Assembly: GCA_016584495.1 (NCBI GenBank)
Contig: WAID01000006.1
Location: forward strand, 1,612,001-1,676,000
Direction of reading: 5' to 3'
DNA from: Celoporthe dispersa
Lineage: Eukaryota > Ascomycota > Sordariomycetes > Diaporthales > Cryphonectriaceae
DNA: 64,000 nt
Numbering within the stretch: position 1 is the stretch's first letter; every line of letters begins with the position of its first letter. Positions 1-12,070 of the stretch are shown piece by piece. Under the pieces are notes generated by a model. That model was not told where the DNA came from. It did no database searches and worked only from the letters and a program-made list of their open reading frames with translations. Made by a program: the position numbers and the translations under genes.

Positions 1-176
1 ATATATTGAAATCGGGTGGTCGATAATTACAAAAAGGAGGGGGGCTACCTGTCCTCTTGGGGACCGGGAACGCTTTCTGGAGCGTGATTGACGACGACTT
101 GTCTGTCTGTACCCGTGTTTGGCGTTTATACAAGAAGAGCACACGCCGAGAAAAGTACCGGCCTGCAGAACCCACG

Positions 177-1719
177 ATGTTGAGCCTCTTCCAGCCAGCC
201 TCGCTGCTGCTGCTGCTGTCAGCAAGCCTGGCGCGCGCGTCTCTCCAGATCGTCCCCGGAGCTACATGGACCGGCGTGAGCGCCCTCCCCCGCCCCGCCC
301 CCTCCCCCTAACACCAGACTTCTCTTCTGCTGCAGTCTCCAGCCGCACAGCAGGCTAACCCATGATCATTGACCTCCGGCAGACCAACACCGACGCCCAC
401 ATCCAGGCCCACGGCGCGGGCGTGTTCGTCGAGGACGGCGTGTACTACATTATCGGCGAGGACCACACGGACGGCTCGGCGTTCCAGAACATCAACTGCT
501 ACTCGTCGACGGACCTCGTCTCGTGGACATATGTGGGCGCCCTGCTCTCTCAGACGTCATCAGGCGACCTGGGCCCGGACAGGGTCGTCGAGAGGCCCAA
601 GGTCATCTACAACTCCTCGACGGGCAAGTATGTGCTGTGGATGCACATCGACGACAGCAGCTATGCCGAGGCCAAGGTCGGCGTCGCGACGGGGACTCCG
701 TGTGTGGCAAGTATGATTATCTCGGGAGCTGGCAGCCCCTGGGCTACCAGAGCCGGGATATCGGGCTGTTCCAGGATGACAACGGGACCGCGTATCTCCT
801 GACCGAGGACGTGAGTATTTGACTGCTCTCTGGGGCCCGGCAGCCTCTGTGGCGTTCAGCCTGCTGACGACGAGACCCATGTGCCCAGCGCGAGAACGGC
901 CTCCGCATCGACAGCCTCACGTCCGACTACCTCAACGTCTCGGCGGCCGTCTACCTGTTCGCCGACTACGAGGCACCGGCCATGGTCAAGCTCGACGGCT
1001 ACTACTACCTCTTCGCCTCGCACCTGTCGGGATGGGACCCCAACGACAACGAGTACGTCTATGCGACAGACCTCGCGGGCCCCTGGTCGTCCTGGACCAC
1101 CTTCGCGACCGTCGGCACCGACACGTACTCCTCCCAGACCAACTACATCCTGCCCGTCTCCTCCGACCTGACCATGTACCTGGGCGACCGCTGGGTCAGC
1201 GACAACCTCATGGCCTCGACCTACGTGTGGCTCCCGCTCACCTTCTCCGGAACGTCCGTGACCATGGCCGACCAGGTCAACTGGATCCCCAACGTCGCCT
1301 CGGGCGGGGACTGGACCGAGGGGCCCAGCGAGACCTGGCCCGAGGGCGAGAACGCGACCCTGACCGACGGGGCCACCATCGTCACCTGCAGCGGGTGCAG
1401 CGGCGGCGAGGCGGCCGGCTACATCGGAGGCCCCGACGGCGGCACGGTGACCTTTACCGACGTCGAGAGCGATGCCACCACCGAGACCACCATCCGCATC
1501 AAGTACGAGAACGGCGACAGCACCCAGCGGTTCGCCAACGTCTCGTGCAACGGCGTCGAGCAGAACATTGCGTTCCTGCCCACCGCGGATGGGAATACCC
1601 CCGGGAGCAGCGTCATCACCTGTGGGCTGACGGCGGGGAGCAGTAACACGATCGTCATCACGCAGACGGACGGCACGTATGGGCCTGATGTGGACCGCAT
1701 CATGGTCCCTCTGAGCTGA
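177..1719 (+). CDS. Secreted GH43 glycosidase (exo-beta-1,3-galactanase type) with C-terminal CBM35-like domain, one frame break
   Basis: Probable extracellular plant-polymer hydrolase. The ATG at 177 opens a signal peptide with a poly-leucine core (about residues 1-20). Exons 177-275, 383-810 and 889-1719; both introns are GT...AG and phase 0. The first junction gives TWTG-TNTDAHIQAHG, the usual start of the GH43 five-bladed propeller. Other GH43 landmarks are RPKVIYNSSTGKYVLWMH, SRDIGLFQDDNGTAYLL and YEAPAMVKLDGYYYLFASH, where the Glu is the expected general acid. From about residue 320 an all-beta region with TIRIKYENGD, a conserved Cys pair and a DVDRIMVPL end resembles CBM35. Subfamily 24 (galactan 1,3-beta-galactosidase) is my best match from memory. 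Reading is continuous except at the G4 run 691-694, where one base appears missing; with it the product would be about 452 aa. Neighbouring residues are conserved across the break, so an intron does not explain it. Confidence 0.85.
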
Positions 1720-3323
1720 GCGGGCTGGGTTGCGGCCTTGTAGGGTAACCAGGTGATGGTGGTGGTCTATTGTCTGTTCTTGAGGAAGAAAGAGGGAGAG
1801 AGATTGAGAGGCTTCGTACGTAAATCTGCCGTAGCTCAATGCCCAAGTTTTCGGTGAGACGGCAGACCTCGTTCATGGTTGCTAGTATTCACTCTGAAAT
1901 TATGGAACTGGTCCCCAAATATTGCATGATTGTCAAATCTGGTTCGATGGTCACTCCTTTGAGGAATAGTCCCACTACTATTAACGTCTCATCTCTTCCA
2001 GCTGCCACCCTGCTTGAGGAGTCCATCCCTTCTCCCTACTCCTCAGATTCTAGAGAAGAATCACATATTTTGTTGCTGCTCTTGGAAGAATGGAGGGGCT
2101 GGGCAGACTTCGGATTTGCCCCTGCTGTTCTGTAATTAGAGGCACTTTTGCTTCCCATGCCTTGTGTGTAATAGACAAGGTCCGCGCCTTCTGTGGTGAA
2201 AAGTATAGGTACAGCTAGCGTTCGAGCATTTGGCAGCCGTAGTTCTGCCCCGGCATTATCAACTTTGAAATGTACTGACTGTTCTTGAGGCTCGAGTCTC
2301 GCCTTGTGATCTTGTGGTCTTTCCTCTGGTATGGTCTTCAGAACCTGGACAATAACCAAAACGCTTGTAACTGCTTTCGAGACCGGAAAGGTTTACGTGT
2401 CTCTGAGCTTTTCCTTCTGGTGTGCAAACGCTTTGTTCTCTACATCCTGGAGGTGATAGACGAGGTCCGCACTGTCAACATCCGACTCTCCTGCACTCGA
2501 AGCTCCAGTATGGCCCTGTTACCTCCCGATCTTCATCTTGATTGGCTGCTTGGCTATCAAAGAATAAGTGAAGAACTTCAAATGCGTGGTAGAGACGGCC
2601 GTCTCTTGCAACCAACGCTATGTACAACGAAAATGTACATAGACAAAGGCACGTATATGTTGCATGGCTTTTCAACACCAAGTATTTAAATATGTTTGTA
2701 TGTGAGTCCTTTTATTGGCCTGCATGCTGCCATGGCAGGCTTGCAGGCAGTATGGCTGATCAAGATAACTGCAATATGCTTCTGCTCCTGTGGTATTCTT
2801 CTGACAGGAAAGGATCTGTACGATACTCATATCATAACTAATATTATGTGTCTGGGCTTGAAATTCGCAGTGGACAGGCTCAAAGGTGTATCTTGATAAG
2901 TCACGAAAGAAAAAGTATTGATTGAGTACAGGTATGGAAATGCCCAGGTGGTAGAGAGCAGCACACCAATGCGCCTTTACTATCCATGCACACACTGGTA
3001 CGAGATTGAGACGTTCTGCACCTAGAATTTAGAAATCGAAACAGACGCTGAGTGAGTCGCACTATGACAGGAGCTCAGAATGCGACGAGAAGGCATCGGA
3101 GTACACTCGTGAAGGAGACACTTGCGTGATTCGAGGCCTTAGCTGCTTCCGTGTCCGTCAAGGGCCGGTGCTGTTGCGGCTCCGACCTAGCCCAAGTGCG
3201 AATAGATGCCTCTAGAACACAGTTGGATACCGTGGTCTCACTGCAGCTGAAAAGGCCCGAAAAGCGTAGTGGATTGTCCTATGTGAAGAGAAGGCATAAG
3301 ATCCAGAATGCATGCTCTGCGTC
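1720..3323. other. Intergenic, 1.6 kb, no convincing gene
   Basis: Only short ORFs with no recognisable product. On the minus strand two stretches 273 bases apart (near 2175-2195 and 2448-2470) share an almost identical 18-20 base core that reads ADLVY in the same frame. This may be a relic of a repeated protein-coding unit. No promoter or RNA gene is evident. Confidence 0.4.
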
Positions 3324-3737
3324 TCACGGCAAGACCGCCTCGGCCTGCATCTCGACGTGCATGCCCCTCATGCTGAGATTCGACACCCCGACACAGGTCC
3401 AAGTTGGACGGTGCCCAGGGTACCGGCGTTTCCAGATTTCCATCATCGTGCTCTCATACCTCATGTCGATGAGGAAGGTCAAGATCTTGTGGGCGACAGC
3501 CAGCCCCTGCTGCACTCCTGCCGCCTTCAGAGCCAGATCTGCACCGTCAAATGCCGCTTCGATTTGGTCGGCAACAGACGTCTCGACCAGCTGTCCAGTC
3601 TTCCTGTCCACACCCGCCTGACCGGCAGTGATAACAATTCTTGCGTTTGCGGGCAGGATCGCGGCGTTGGAGAACCCGGCTTCCTGGCAATTGCTGCCGA
3701 CCGTGTCGGATGGTTGATGGTATGTGACAGTTGCCAT
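3324..3737 (-). CDS. RidA/YjgF/UK114 family enamine-imine deaminase
   Basis: Single-exon 137-aa protein. RidA-family members hydrolyse reactive enamine/imine intermediates made by PLP enzymes and amine metabolism, or belong to less studied fungal subgroups. The family pattern is visible: GFSNAAILPANARIVITAGQAG near the N-terminus, a central VADQIEAAFDGADLALKAAG helix, and a C-terminal GVSNLSMRGMHVEMQAEAVL matching the family's last strand (usually ending in hydrophobic-E-hydrophobic-x-A). The ATG at 3737 is preferred because the 21 codons upstream look non-coding and start without an ATG. It lies about 6.5 kb from the flavin amine oxidase; imine clearance would fit that neighbour, but the link is only suggestive. 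The typical catalytic-site Arg is not obvious in the late region, so a non-deaminase subgroup is possible. Confidence 0.85.
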   Translation of the reverse strand: MATVTYHQPSDTVGSNCQEAGFSNAAILPANARIVITAGQAGVDRKTGQLVETSVADQIEAAFDGADLALKAAGVQQGLAVAHKILTFLIDMRYESTMMEIWKRRYPGHRPTWTCVGVSNLSMRGMHVEMQAEAVLP

Positions 3738-4853
3738 TCTGAAGATGAGAAACGAGATTTGAGAGCCGTTGATCAGTTTGCGTTCAGATTTTAAATACAC
3801 AATCGTGAGACTGATAATACGGTGATTGTATAATGGACAGTGAATATGTTTTGGGTCGTAGCCGCCGGCACTGGGGATAGCGAACAGTGTTGAAGAGTAC
3901 CCTAAGGTAAGCTAATATTGCTGGTGCGAAAAGGGAAAAACAAAAGGATCCCAAGATCTGAGGAAAATAGAAATTAATATAATCATGGTTTCCAGAGCGG
4001 TCGCCTCTCTAGGGTGGTGCATGCTAAAGCATCTAAAGAGTATGATTACTTAATTAGTACATGTTTACTTAGCATTCTAGATAAAAGAAAAGCTTCAACA
4101 TCTACGCAACAGCTGCATGGCAATTCAACAAATGCATTGTGATAGTGGCGGCTTCCTATGACCTAAATGGGACATGGCGCCTGATATTTTGGCCTTTCTC
4201 CGGAAATCGGAATGCTTGCCTTTTTGGGTTTTATGGATGCGCCGCTAATATGTATTACAATGACTCCAGCTAATTAGCTGTCGGGCAGTCTCTGCTTTGC
4301 AATGCCACAATATCACAGCACACCTAATTACTAAAACCTCACAACTAGATCGAGCTACCCAGACTTGTGAGAGACTTGAGCAATGATTATCTCATTAAGG
4401 CAGGGGACCTGTTTCAGAGTGTCAACAAAGCTAGCTCGGTCAAAGAAAGGGACATGACTCTATAACGATCATGATCTTGTGACCTTATTGAGTAATCCAG
4501 TCGCCTCCGGTTCTTGTTGCTCAGTGCCATCAGATCCGGAAACCTCCTGGGCCTGGGAACAATGGAGGACTGCCATGCTTTGGTCCTAATTGTCCCTGGC
4601 CTCCGAAAACCCTCTCAGGATAATTCAACCTCCGCCATAATCCTGAGAGGAACGAATTTCAACAACCAGATTAATATATCTCCATGTCCTTGCCTTCATT
4701 TACTCGTCTATAATTGTTGAAGGGGCCTCCGCAGGGCTTGACGGGCGTCTTAGCTGGACTACTCGTCTACATTCAGTCCTTCAGGGCCCGCCCGCACCGG
4801 GAGGTCTTTTTGGATGACGGTGAATTTGCCTTGGAAGGATTGGATGTTCTATC
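3738..4853. other. Intergenic, AT-rich
   Basis: Between the RidA gene (its promoter side) and the 3' end of the zinc-finger gene. The stretch around 3900-4500 is visibly A/T-rich and rich in stops in all frames. No gene, RNA or repeat recognised. Confidence 0.5.
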
Positions 4854-7800
4854 TCATCTTGCTAACGGGACATCTTGGTGGCCAACTGAAGGATTACCCA
4901 TCTGCGAGGACGATCCAGAAAGCCGGATCGTTGCACTTGGCATGGCCGGCTTTGTACGCGCAAAGTGGTTCCCGAAGGTAGAAATCCAATGCCCACTGTG
5001 ACCGAACAAGACGGCCCCTCTTTCCGGCAGATTTGAGGGCGCGGTCAGGCCCCGTTTCGACCAAGCTAGCCCATCGGGCTGCAAAACCTGGATGCGGTCG
5101 TGCTTCACAGGAGAATGCGGCGAACATTGACAGACCTGGAATGTCTTGTCCCGCTCGCCCCAGCAAAACCCTTCGCTCAACTTCGTGAGGATAGTGCTTC
5201 CTTGAAACCCTTCTTTCTTCAGCATGGCTTTTAGCTCTGTCGAGCAGACTGCCAGATAGTCGTGGTCTTTGGGAACCCGGAGGTTGAAGAGACAGGAAGA
5301 GCACCCGGGGTTCTCATCAGATGATGGTCGAATAAGGTCCCCAAAACCTGCCCCGAACAGGGTGATCGCACGCATAGCTTTGATGAGATCTACCCATCCT
5401 GGACCCTTAGCGCAGAGCTGGATAGAACGAAAGAAACAAGGAGACTCATCCTTCACAATGTCCATAAAGTCACAACCTTCCAGCTGGCGGCTTGTGTTTG
5501 GCCGGCGGAGCTTGATACCGTCCTCTTCGTAATCCGTAACCTTCTCCAAAAGGCTGTAAAGGGCTTCCACCCTATCGGAAAAGGACTCATTCCGTTTAGA
5601 CCTCGTGAAAGTCGTGGTACTCGACCCCTGGGTCGTTGTGGCCTCCGTATCCTCGTCTTGCCTCGGCTGTGCGAACAACGGAATATCGATATTCTCAGGA
5701 TGGTTCAGGATGTAAAGTGCTGCGGCCTGGCCAGTGAACTGATCTGGTTCCTGAGGTTCGGTGCGGAGTTGTCCGTTCCAAAGACAGAATTTTCGCCATG
5801 GTGACTGCCGGTCACGCTCCAAAGTCGTCCGAACAAGGTGCAGCAACGCACTGGCGCCGTCCACGAGCCACGCTCTCGAGTCCTTTCGGTCGTAAAGAAC
5901 CACGAACTTTTCTGAGATCCAATGTAGCTTTTGTGTGTATTTCTCTCGAATTCTGCCAGCCACCGGCTTGGACCTCCGCAGCAGATTTGCTGACATGCCG
6001 AAAGTCACGTACTTGCCAGCAGAGATGGAGATTTTCTCGAGGACAACGCCTGATCCCACTTTTCCCAGACCCGAGCCACTGATATCACTGTATGAAGCAC
6101 TAGAGGTACCTAGATGGGGCCAGAGGTCAGAGCAGTTCGAACCTAGATAGAATATCACAAGTACAGCTTACCAGTAAGATTGTCTACCTCGCCACACCAA
6201 CCCAGAATGTGACGACGAGTCTCCAGGTCCTGGACAGTGAGACTCGAAGGGTAGGTTCGCCAGAGGTCCGAGACTCTCTTGTCTGTGTAAGACATGTGTT
6301 CACCCTCTTCATTCGCTAGTAGGTGCCAGTAAATGATATTGTCTTCCGACTTTGTTGGTGACATGATGAAGTCAAATCCTTTGATCAAGAATTTCTCCTC
6401 GAAAGTTTCCAGTCTTTGACAGTCGGCCAGAGCGATCATCATATCAAGAGGAGCCTCGAGTCCCGACTGTTTTCCTGGTCTTCTAGCAGTCGGAAATCCT
6501 CTGACACAGATAGCATTACCCACCAGGCCCAACCAGCAGTCAGCGACGCCAGCCGGATCGGATTGATTGGGGATTGACTCGATACGTTCGAGGCTAGGCC
6601 TGATCGTGCAAGACTTTCTCGCGCCCACATTGAGAATATCTGATACTTCGGATGCTTGAACAGACCTGTCTGTGATAGTAGGGTAGCTGGTATAGACGCC
6701 GGTCTTGTTTCCGAGCGGTGTGAGAGAAGCACGGAGCCATGCCAATATCTCTCCAATCTCGGTAACAGAATGAATAGATCCAGTGACCCGGACGATCATT
6801 TCCGGAGACAAAATCCCAGATTGAAGCAAATTTGGAGTCCACCGCGCTTGTATTATCGTTTGATCGGCTAGGAAGCCTGCATTCTCAGAATTAGCAAATG
6901 TGTTTTAAAGTGTAAAGCAGCTATGGAGATCGCACGAAGTTAGCAAGGAAATACATACGATCTTGCTTCTGGTCACCTCCTCCGAGAAGGCTCTGGATCA
7001 ACTCTAAGATTTCTGGGCCATAAAAAGGCCAAAGTTGAACCATGTAGTCTTTGCTTGCAATGGACTGAACATTGTTGCCGGTACCATTCAGCAACATGAC
7101 GTGAGGCAAAGCCTCGTGCGGAGGAATATCATATCCCTGAGATTTGAAGAATTCCATGAGGTCCCAAGGAATGTGAAATACCATCTCTGTTATGGGAGGT
7201 TGTGTACTGCGACTTGCTCGCGTCCCGGGATCATAGAGAAAGCCTAGCAGCTGTTGATGGATGCCCATCCGAACATCTTCACCCACGGTTTCAAAGCTGC
7301 ATTCCGCCGTCACCTTGGAGATGAGCCACTTGTAGGCAGGAGATTCGACAAGCAGATGGTGGTGTTCGTGGAGCTCTTCAGCGCATCTGTCAAGATAGTG
7401 AGATTCGCCTTCGTCATCCGCCTCTTCCAAAACCAACCCCAGCTTCACCGCTCTTGCGTTAGACATGATGATCCGGGGGGGGAGTTGCGTGCTTTGATGG
7501 TCTAGGTCATCGAGCTGCTCTACGATAGACTGGACTATTTGCCTTGAGATACTGGGTCAACTGCAGTCCCCGTAGATTCCTGAGGAGAAGCTTACCGATA
7601 GTGGTCTCTCAAGAGCAACAATATCCCCCCTCGAGGGAAAGATTCGTCCCAGAATTTGAGCTTCATAAAGAAAGGCACGAGAAATTGAACAAGGGTTCGT
7701 GATACTCTTTCTGGTTCAAGGGCCAGTATGCCGTGAGCTCGAAGCCTTGCGACTATAGGCGCTGTGAACCTTGCAATGTAGTGATAAATTGCATGGCCAA

Positions 7801-9017
7801 GTCTAGTGTGCACTGTTGCTGCATTTTTGTCAGAATTTCCATGCTGGCTGGCTGTGGCACTGTCTGGCAGCGGTTCCATGGCTGTTTGTTTCTGTGGTCC
7901 CGAGGTCATTGACGCATTCATGGGCTTCCAACTTGTTGATCTCGGACCCTGGTGAACAGAATCTTTGCCATGTTGCAAGACAGGGAATGAATCATTGGCA
8001 TAGCTGAGGTGCCAGGTGTTGTCAACCTCCATTGGACCCGAAACAATAGCATCATCCTTGAGTGGTGGCTGGAAAGCAGACCAGTTTTGGGGGAAGGGGC
8101 GAAGGATCTGGCCAGTTGGACTCGTTGGAACCTTCATAGCCAGAGTCGTCCAGGCTGCCGTAGCGTACACCTACAGACATTGTTCCATGGTCGAGGGCAG
8201 TGAATTTGGTAAAATTTCTTGGGCGCGAGTTGACTAGGCCAAGGGATGGGCGGTTAAAACCATGCCAGAAGCTGTGATCGTCAACATAGCTATTGTGTTG
8301 AACAGGAAGCATATCTATGTTTATAAGTTAGTCTCAGCCCGAACAAAAGTTTGAGAGAGTTTATAACTTACCTTCTGTATCGGGAAGATTGCTGGTAAAT
8401 CCTAAGGCCCTGTAAATATTCTTGAGGATCGCCGAGTCATCCTCTCGGAATCCTTTGACAGCAGCGAGGGCCTGCTGCTGGTCCTCTGTCATGAGGTCGA
8501 CTTCATCCTCGCACCTCGGCCGCCTCCCGCCGTTTGACTCCGTCTTGCCCGGGCAATTCAAGATGTGCTCTTCTCGCACCGCATCGATGTTCTTGCGGGC
8601 AACTGTCGGCCAGCTCTTGGTGCAGTAGGGGCAGTGGTACAGGGGCGAGTGACGACGCCAGAGATGCTGTCTATAGGGCCGCGTCGAATCAGTAATTGAT
8701 TTTGACCAGGATGCTGCCAGTATAAGAGCATGGAGCCAAGTTTCTCAACAGTTCTGATCTACCTACATGATTTGATCGATGTGCCAAGGCCTTGAACTCT
8801 CAGCATTACAAGAGGCAAACTGCCTATACTTTGCCGGGTTCATCTTGTAGTAAGGACACACTAACCCGTTGCCATTTTCCACTGCAGCTTGGCTAAACGA
8901 AGGTGCCGTTTCGAGTCTGTTTGATTCTGATTTGTCAAGGGGCGGTTGTGTCATCTTCTCCAGCGTCCGCGTCGGTGTTGCACCTTGGTGCAAGATGCTT
9001 GTGCCATAGGTCGCCAT
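4854..9017 (-). CDS. Large uncharacterised fungal protein with N-terminal C2H2-type zinc finger (about 1238 aa)
   Basis: Seven exons on the minus strand: 9017-8767, 8670-8372, 8314-8175, 8068-7596, 7551-6959, 6876-6172, 6109-4854. All introns are GT...AG (44-106 nt) and the sum is exactly 1239 codons with no frame break. A zinc-binding module lies near residues 54-100: CPYYKMNPAKY, Cys70, His86, His91, then CPYC (97-100), the form seen in many uncharacterised fungal proteins. Residues 100-200 are charged; 200-400 are low in predicted structure. A long conserved-looking C-terminal region includes GKYVTFGMSANLLRRSKPV, KLHWISEKFVVLYDRKDSRA, WLVDGASALLHLV and WVDLIKAMRAITLFGAGFG. I recognise this as a recurring region of large fungal proteins without assigned function, but cannot name a family. 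No P-loop or HET motif found. The 106-nt third intron (8069-8174) is the least certain junction. Confidence 0.7.
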
Positions 9018-10285
9018 AGTGACAGAGTCCTCGCTTCTAAACAAGGCTTTGGTGAAAGTGGTGTATGTCGCTAAATCATGAGCTTCATAGGGAGCTCATG
9101 TTGGTGGGAAAGGAAACATCGGCCTTGGGATCTCAGAGAACCTTATACGCCAGCAAAATTTGACGAAAACTGATGAGGGGTCATGGTGGCGTTGCAATTT
9201 TGGCCCTGCCACCTGCAGCTAGACATGCATCAAGTTTGAGGCGATGCCCTGCACAAGCATGCAGGCTGTGCATGCTGCACAGAGTCTAGAACAAATAGCT
9301 ACATGCAGTCATTTTACCTTCCATTTCGCTCCCATCATCTCGTACGACTGTTTGCACTGCTGGGGGCGCTTCAACTTGGCGGGCATACAGTGGCAGCGTA
9401 AGGTCAACACAGACCACTTCGACTATGAATGCTTCTCCGCTGCAGTCTCGGGCTCAATATGAGGGGCAGGCCTCTATAAGGCTCCGAGACTAGCTAGTGC
9501 TTACTGTACTCATCTGACATCCGTCAACCATCTTCACTATGTGCTAAGTGTCCATTCGTCGTATGCTTCGGGGGGTACGTATATGTCTGACCACCATCAA
9601 GATGCTTAGCCATGCTGATCAAGGGTGGCTCAGTAAGCCTCAGTCCATCATAGGCCTCCGTTCCCCAAGAAGTTTGTGTAGCTTTCTCAATAGCAAATTC
9701 CTCAAGCGTATAGAATTTTTTGACTCAGGGTGCAGTTGCAGTGAAGAAAAAGGAGAAGACGAAGCAGAAGAGAAGGAGAGGAAAAGGAAAAGGAGGGTTG
9801 GGTCCCTAGACTACTTGGGAAGACCTTCAGCGTGCCGAGGTTCATGCACGATGACAGGCGGCTGCTATCAATGCCCTTCTACAGAAAAGAGACAGGATCA
9901 ACCTCGTTCAGTGACAATAGGCATAAACACACATCGATCTTTTCCTAGACTTATAATAATAAAGAGAATGAAAATAAAGAAGGTGCTGGCACCATATCTC
10001 ATTGATGATATTCATAAGAAACGTAATCTCGCGATGCTGCGAGGCGGATGTGGCGTAACTCATTTTTCCTTTTTTCTTTTTCTCTCTGTTTTCTTCTCAA
10101 TCGCAGAGAAAGGCAATGGATATGCCATCAAGTTGCCATCTCACAACCACTCCAGTCTAGGCAATCACCTCAAGCTTGCAATGAGAGAGAAGTGCAGGAA
10201 GAACTACGTATTCCTGTATTGCGAGTGAGTCAAAGAGCCATCTATACTCGCTTGTTGATGCCATCTAGATCATGGTGGAAGATCC
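9018..10285. other. Intergenic, 1.3 kb
   Basis: Upstream of the zinc-finger gene and downstream of the monoamine oxidase. Contains a purine-rich tract (about 9740-9800) that produces a spurious Glu/Lys/Arg-rich ORF. No gene or RNA recognised. Confidence 0.5.
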
Positions 10286-12070
10286 TCAAATATTTGGGGT
10301 TGGAACCTTGGCCTTGGCCCTGTCCTCCCTACGCAGCTCATTCAAAACTTCCGAGGCATTCAAGAAGCCTTGCTCAAGCGCACCGTCGATGAATGCACGC
10401 CAGCCGTGGGCCCAGTCCGCAGATGCGAAGAAGATGTTTCCATGGCGACTCTGCAGCTCATCTTGGTACTTGGTCATGAAGCCAGGAGGCCAGAAGCAGG
10501 GACCAGCCTGTGAATAAGGATCCGTATTCCAGTTGTGAAATACCTGAAGCCACGTTAGTGATATCACACAACACAGAGGCTAGAGAAGTACAGCCTTACG
10601 ATTTTCTTCACGTCCATGGGGTGGAAGTTTTCGAACGCCTCAACGATCTTCTCTGGATCCCGCTCAGGAACAAAATGATGTCGCTCATCCGTGCCGAAGG
10701 CCACGAGGTGGGCGTCGCCGCTTGGTAGGACTCCGTCTCCGTAGGCGTACAGCAAGATGTTCGGGTAACACATGCCGTTCCACGACGCCATGCCAGAGCC
10801 CTTGACGATGGCGTGGATCTTGGACATGAAGTTAATGTGGCCAGCTTCGGCAGCCTCCTTTCGGAGGGCTGAAAGGGGAGGGTCGAATGTGAGCGACTTG
10901 AGAACATTCAATGGAACCGTGCAGATGGCCTTCCTTCCGGTATAGACTCGGCCGTCTCTGGTGTGAATCTGGCTGAGACCGTTGGGTAACTGCTTGACGA
11001 GCTCAACGTGGGTCTGGAAGGAGTATTCCAGCCCACATTCAACAGCATCGTCGAAGATCCTGCGAGCGAGTCCTGACTGGCCTTCGCGCAGTTTGTAGAG
11101 GAGCCACACATCTTCAAAATCCGAGAATGCGTGGTTTGTGAGGGCATGGCACCGAATCATCTCCCACAGACCGGAGTTTTTCAGGTTTTCTTCACCGCCA
11201 GAGAGGTGAAGCAGAAGCGATAGGAGCAGGCCCGACTCGTCGTCGCTGAGCTGATCTTTGATTTCCTGGTACCGGTCCCAGCAGGAGTATGCGTCCCACT
11301 TCTCGACTTCAGCGCGGTCGACCTGGATGTTGTTGAGCTGTGCGTGTGGAAGTGGACATATCTTTCGGCAGCCCGCGCCATCCACGTCCACGAATAGATT
11401 CCATCCTTTGGCGGCCAGCTCGCCAGCTTCCTCGTGTGATAGCTTGCGTGCCGGTCCATCTGCGAGCCGGAGGTCAGTGGGGGGTCTTGGTACGGGTGCT
11501 GGGCAATACTCCTGGATCAAGAATGACTCTTACTCTGCAATCTGAAAGTATAGTAATCGTTTTCAAGTCCATGCTGGCGGGTCTTCACAAGATCACGATC
11601 CAACTTGTATCGGAGCATCTCTCGGAACGTATTTGGCTGGCAATGGGATACCCAAGTCCCTCCCATCTCATAATTGAAGCCTGAGTTTTATTCATCGTGA
11701 GCAAGAGAAGCTGCTTCAGTCAAATGATCACCTTACCATCTTCCTCAATTGTGAATGTGCGACCACCAATACGATCGCGTCCTTCGACCAGTAGGACAGA
11801 ACGACCTAAGAAGGATGTTAGAAGGAGGATTGCTGTGTCGTAGTATCATGCTACTATCGATGGGGGGGGAGGAGACATACCAGCGTTGGTCAGGTCCCGA
11901 GCGGCAGAGAGGCCAGAATAGCCACCGCCAATGATCAGAACGTCGTACACCGAGTCGGAAGGCCTCTGTAAGTTGGAAGGCGGGGAGATCACGCCTTTAC
12001 AGGCAAAGTCTCCCTTCTTTAGTCCCGCCTGGGGGGTCCAAGAATAGCCGTCTGCCGTCTGTCCCAACAT
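10286..12070 (-). CDS. Flavin-containing monoamine oxidase (MAO-N-like)
   Basis: Oxidises primary amines to aldehyde, ammonia and H2O2 using FAD. Five exons: 12070-11881, 11805-11737, 11680-11534, 11459-10600, 10543-10286; they total 508 codons (507 aa) with no break. The N-terminal Rossmann motif is DVLIIGGGYSGLSAARDL (about residues 43-60), followed by the second FAD-site strand VEGRDRIGGRT and the substrate-domain start GTWVSHCQPN. The C-terminal FAD signature is FASADWAHGWRAFIDGALEQG. Length matches fungal MAO-N. It ends in TPNI, so no classic peroxisomal targeting tripeptide is seen, unlike Aspergillus MAO-N. It is divergent from the APC permease at 12982 across a 0.9-kb shared promoter, which suggests co-regulated uptake and oxidation of an amine. 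The substrate cannot be read from the sequence. Confidence 0.92.

Noticed and set aside
691..720. Hidden intron explaining the GH43 frame change
   Set aside because: Conserved residues run without a gap across the site and no GT...AG pair of usable size exists.
9548..10228. 226-codon plus-strand frame
   Set aside because: Glu/Lys/Arg-rich because of a purine tract; starts without family similarity and lies in a spacer.
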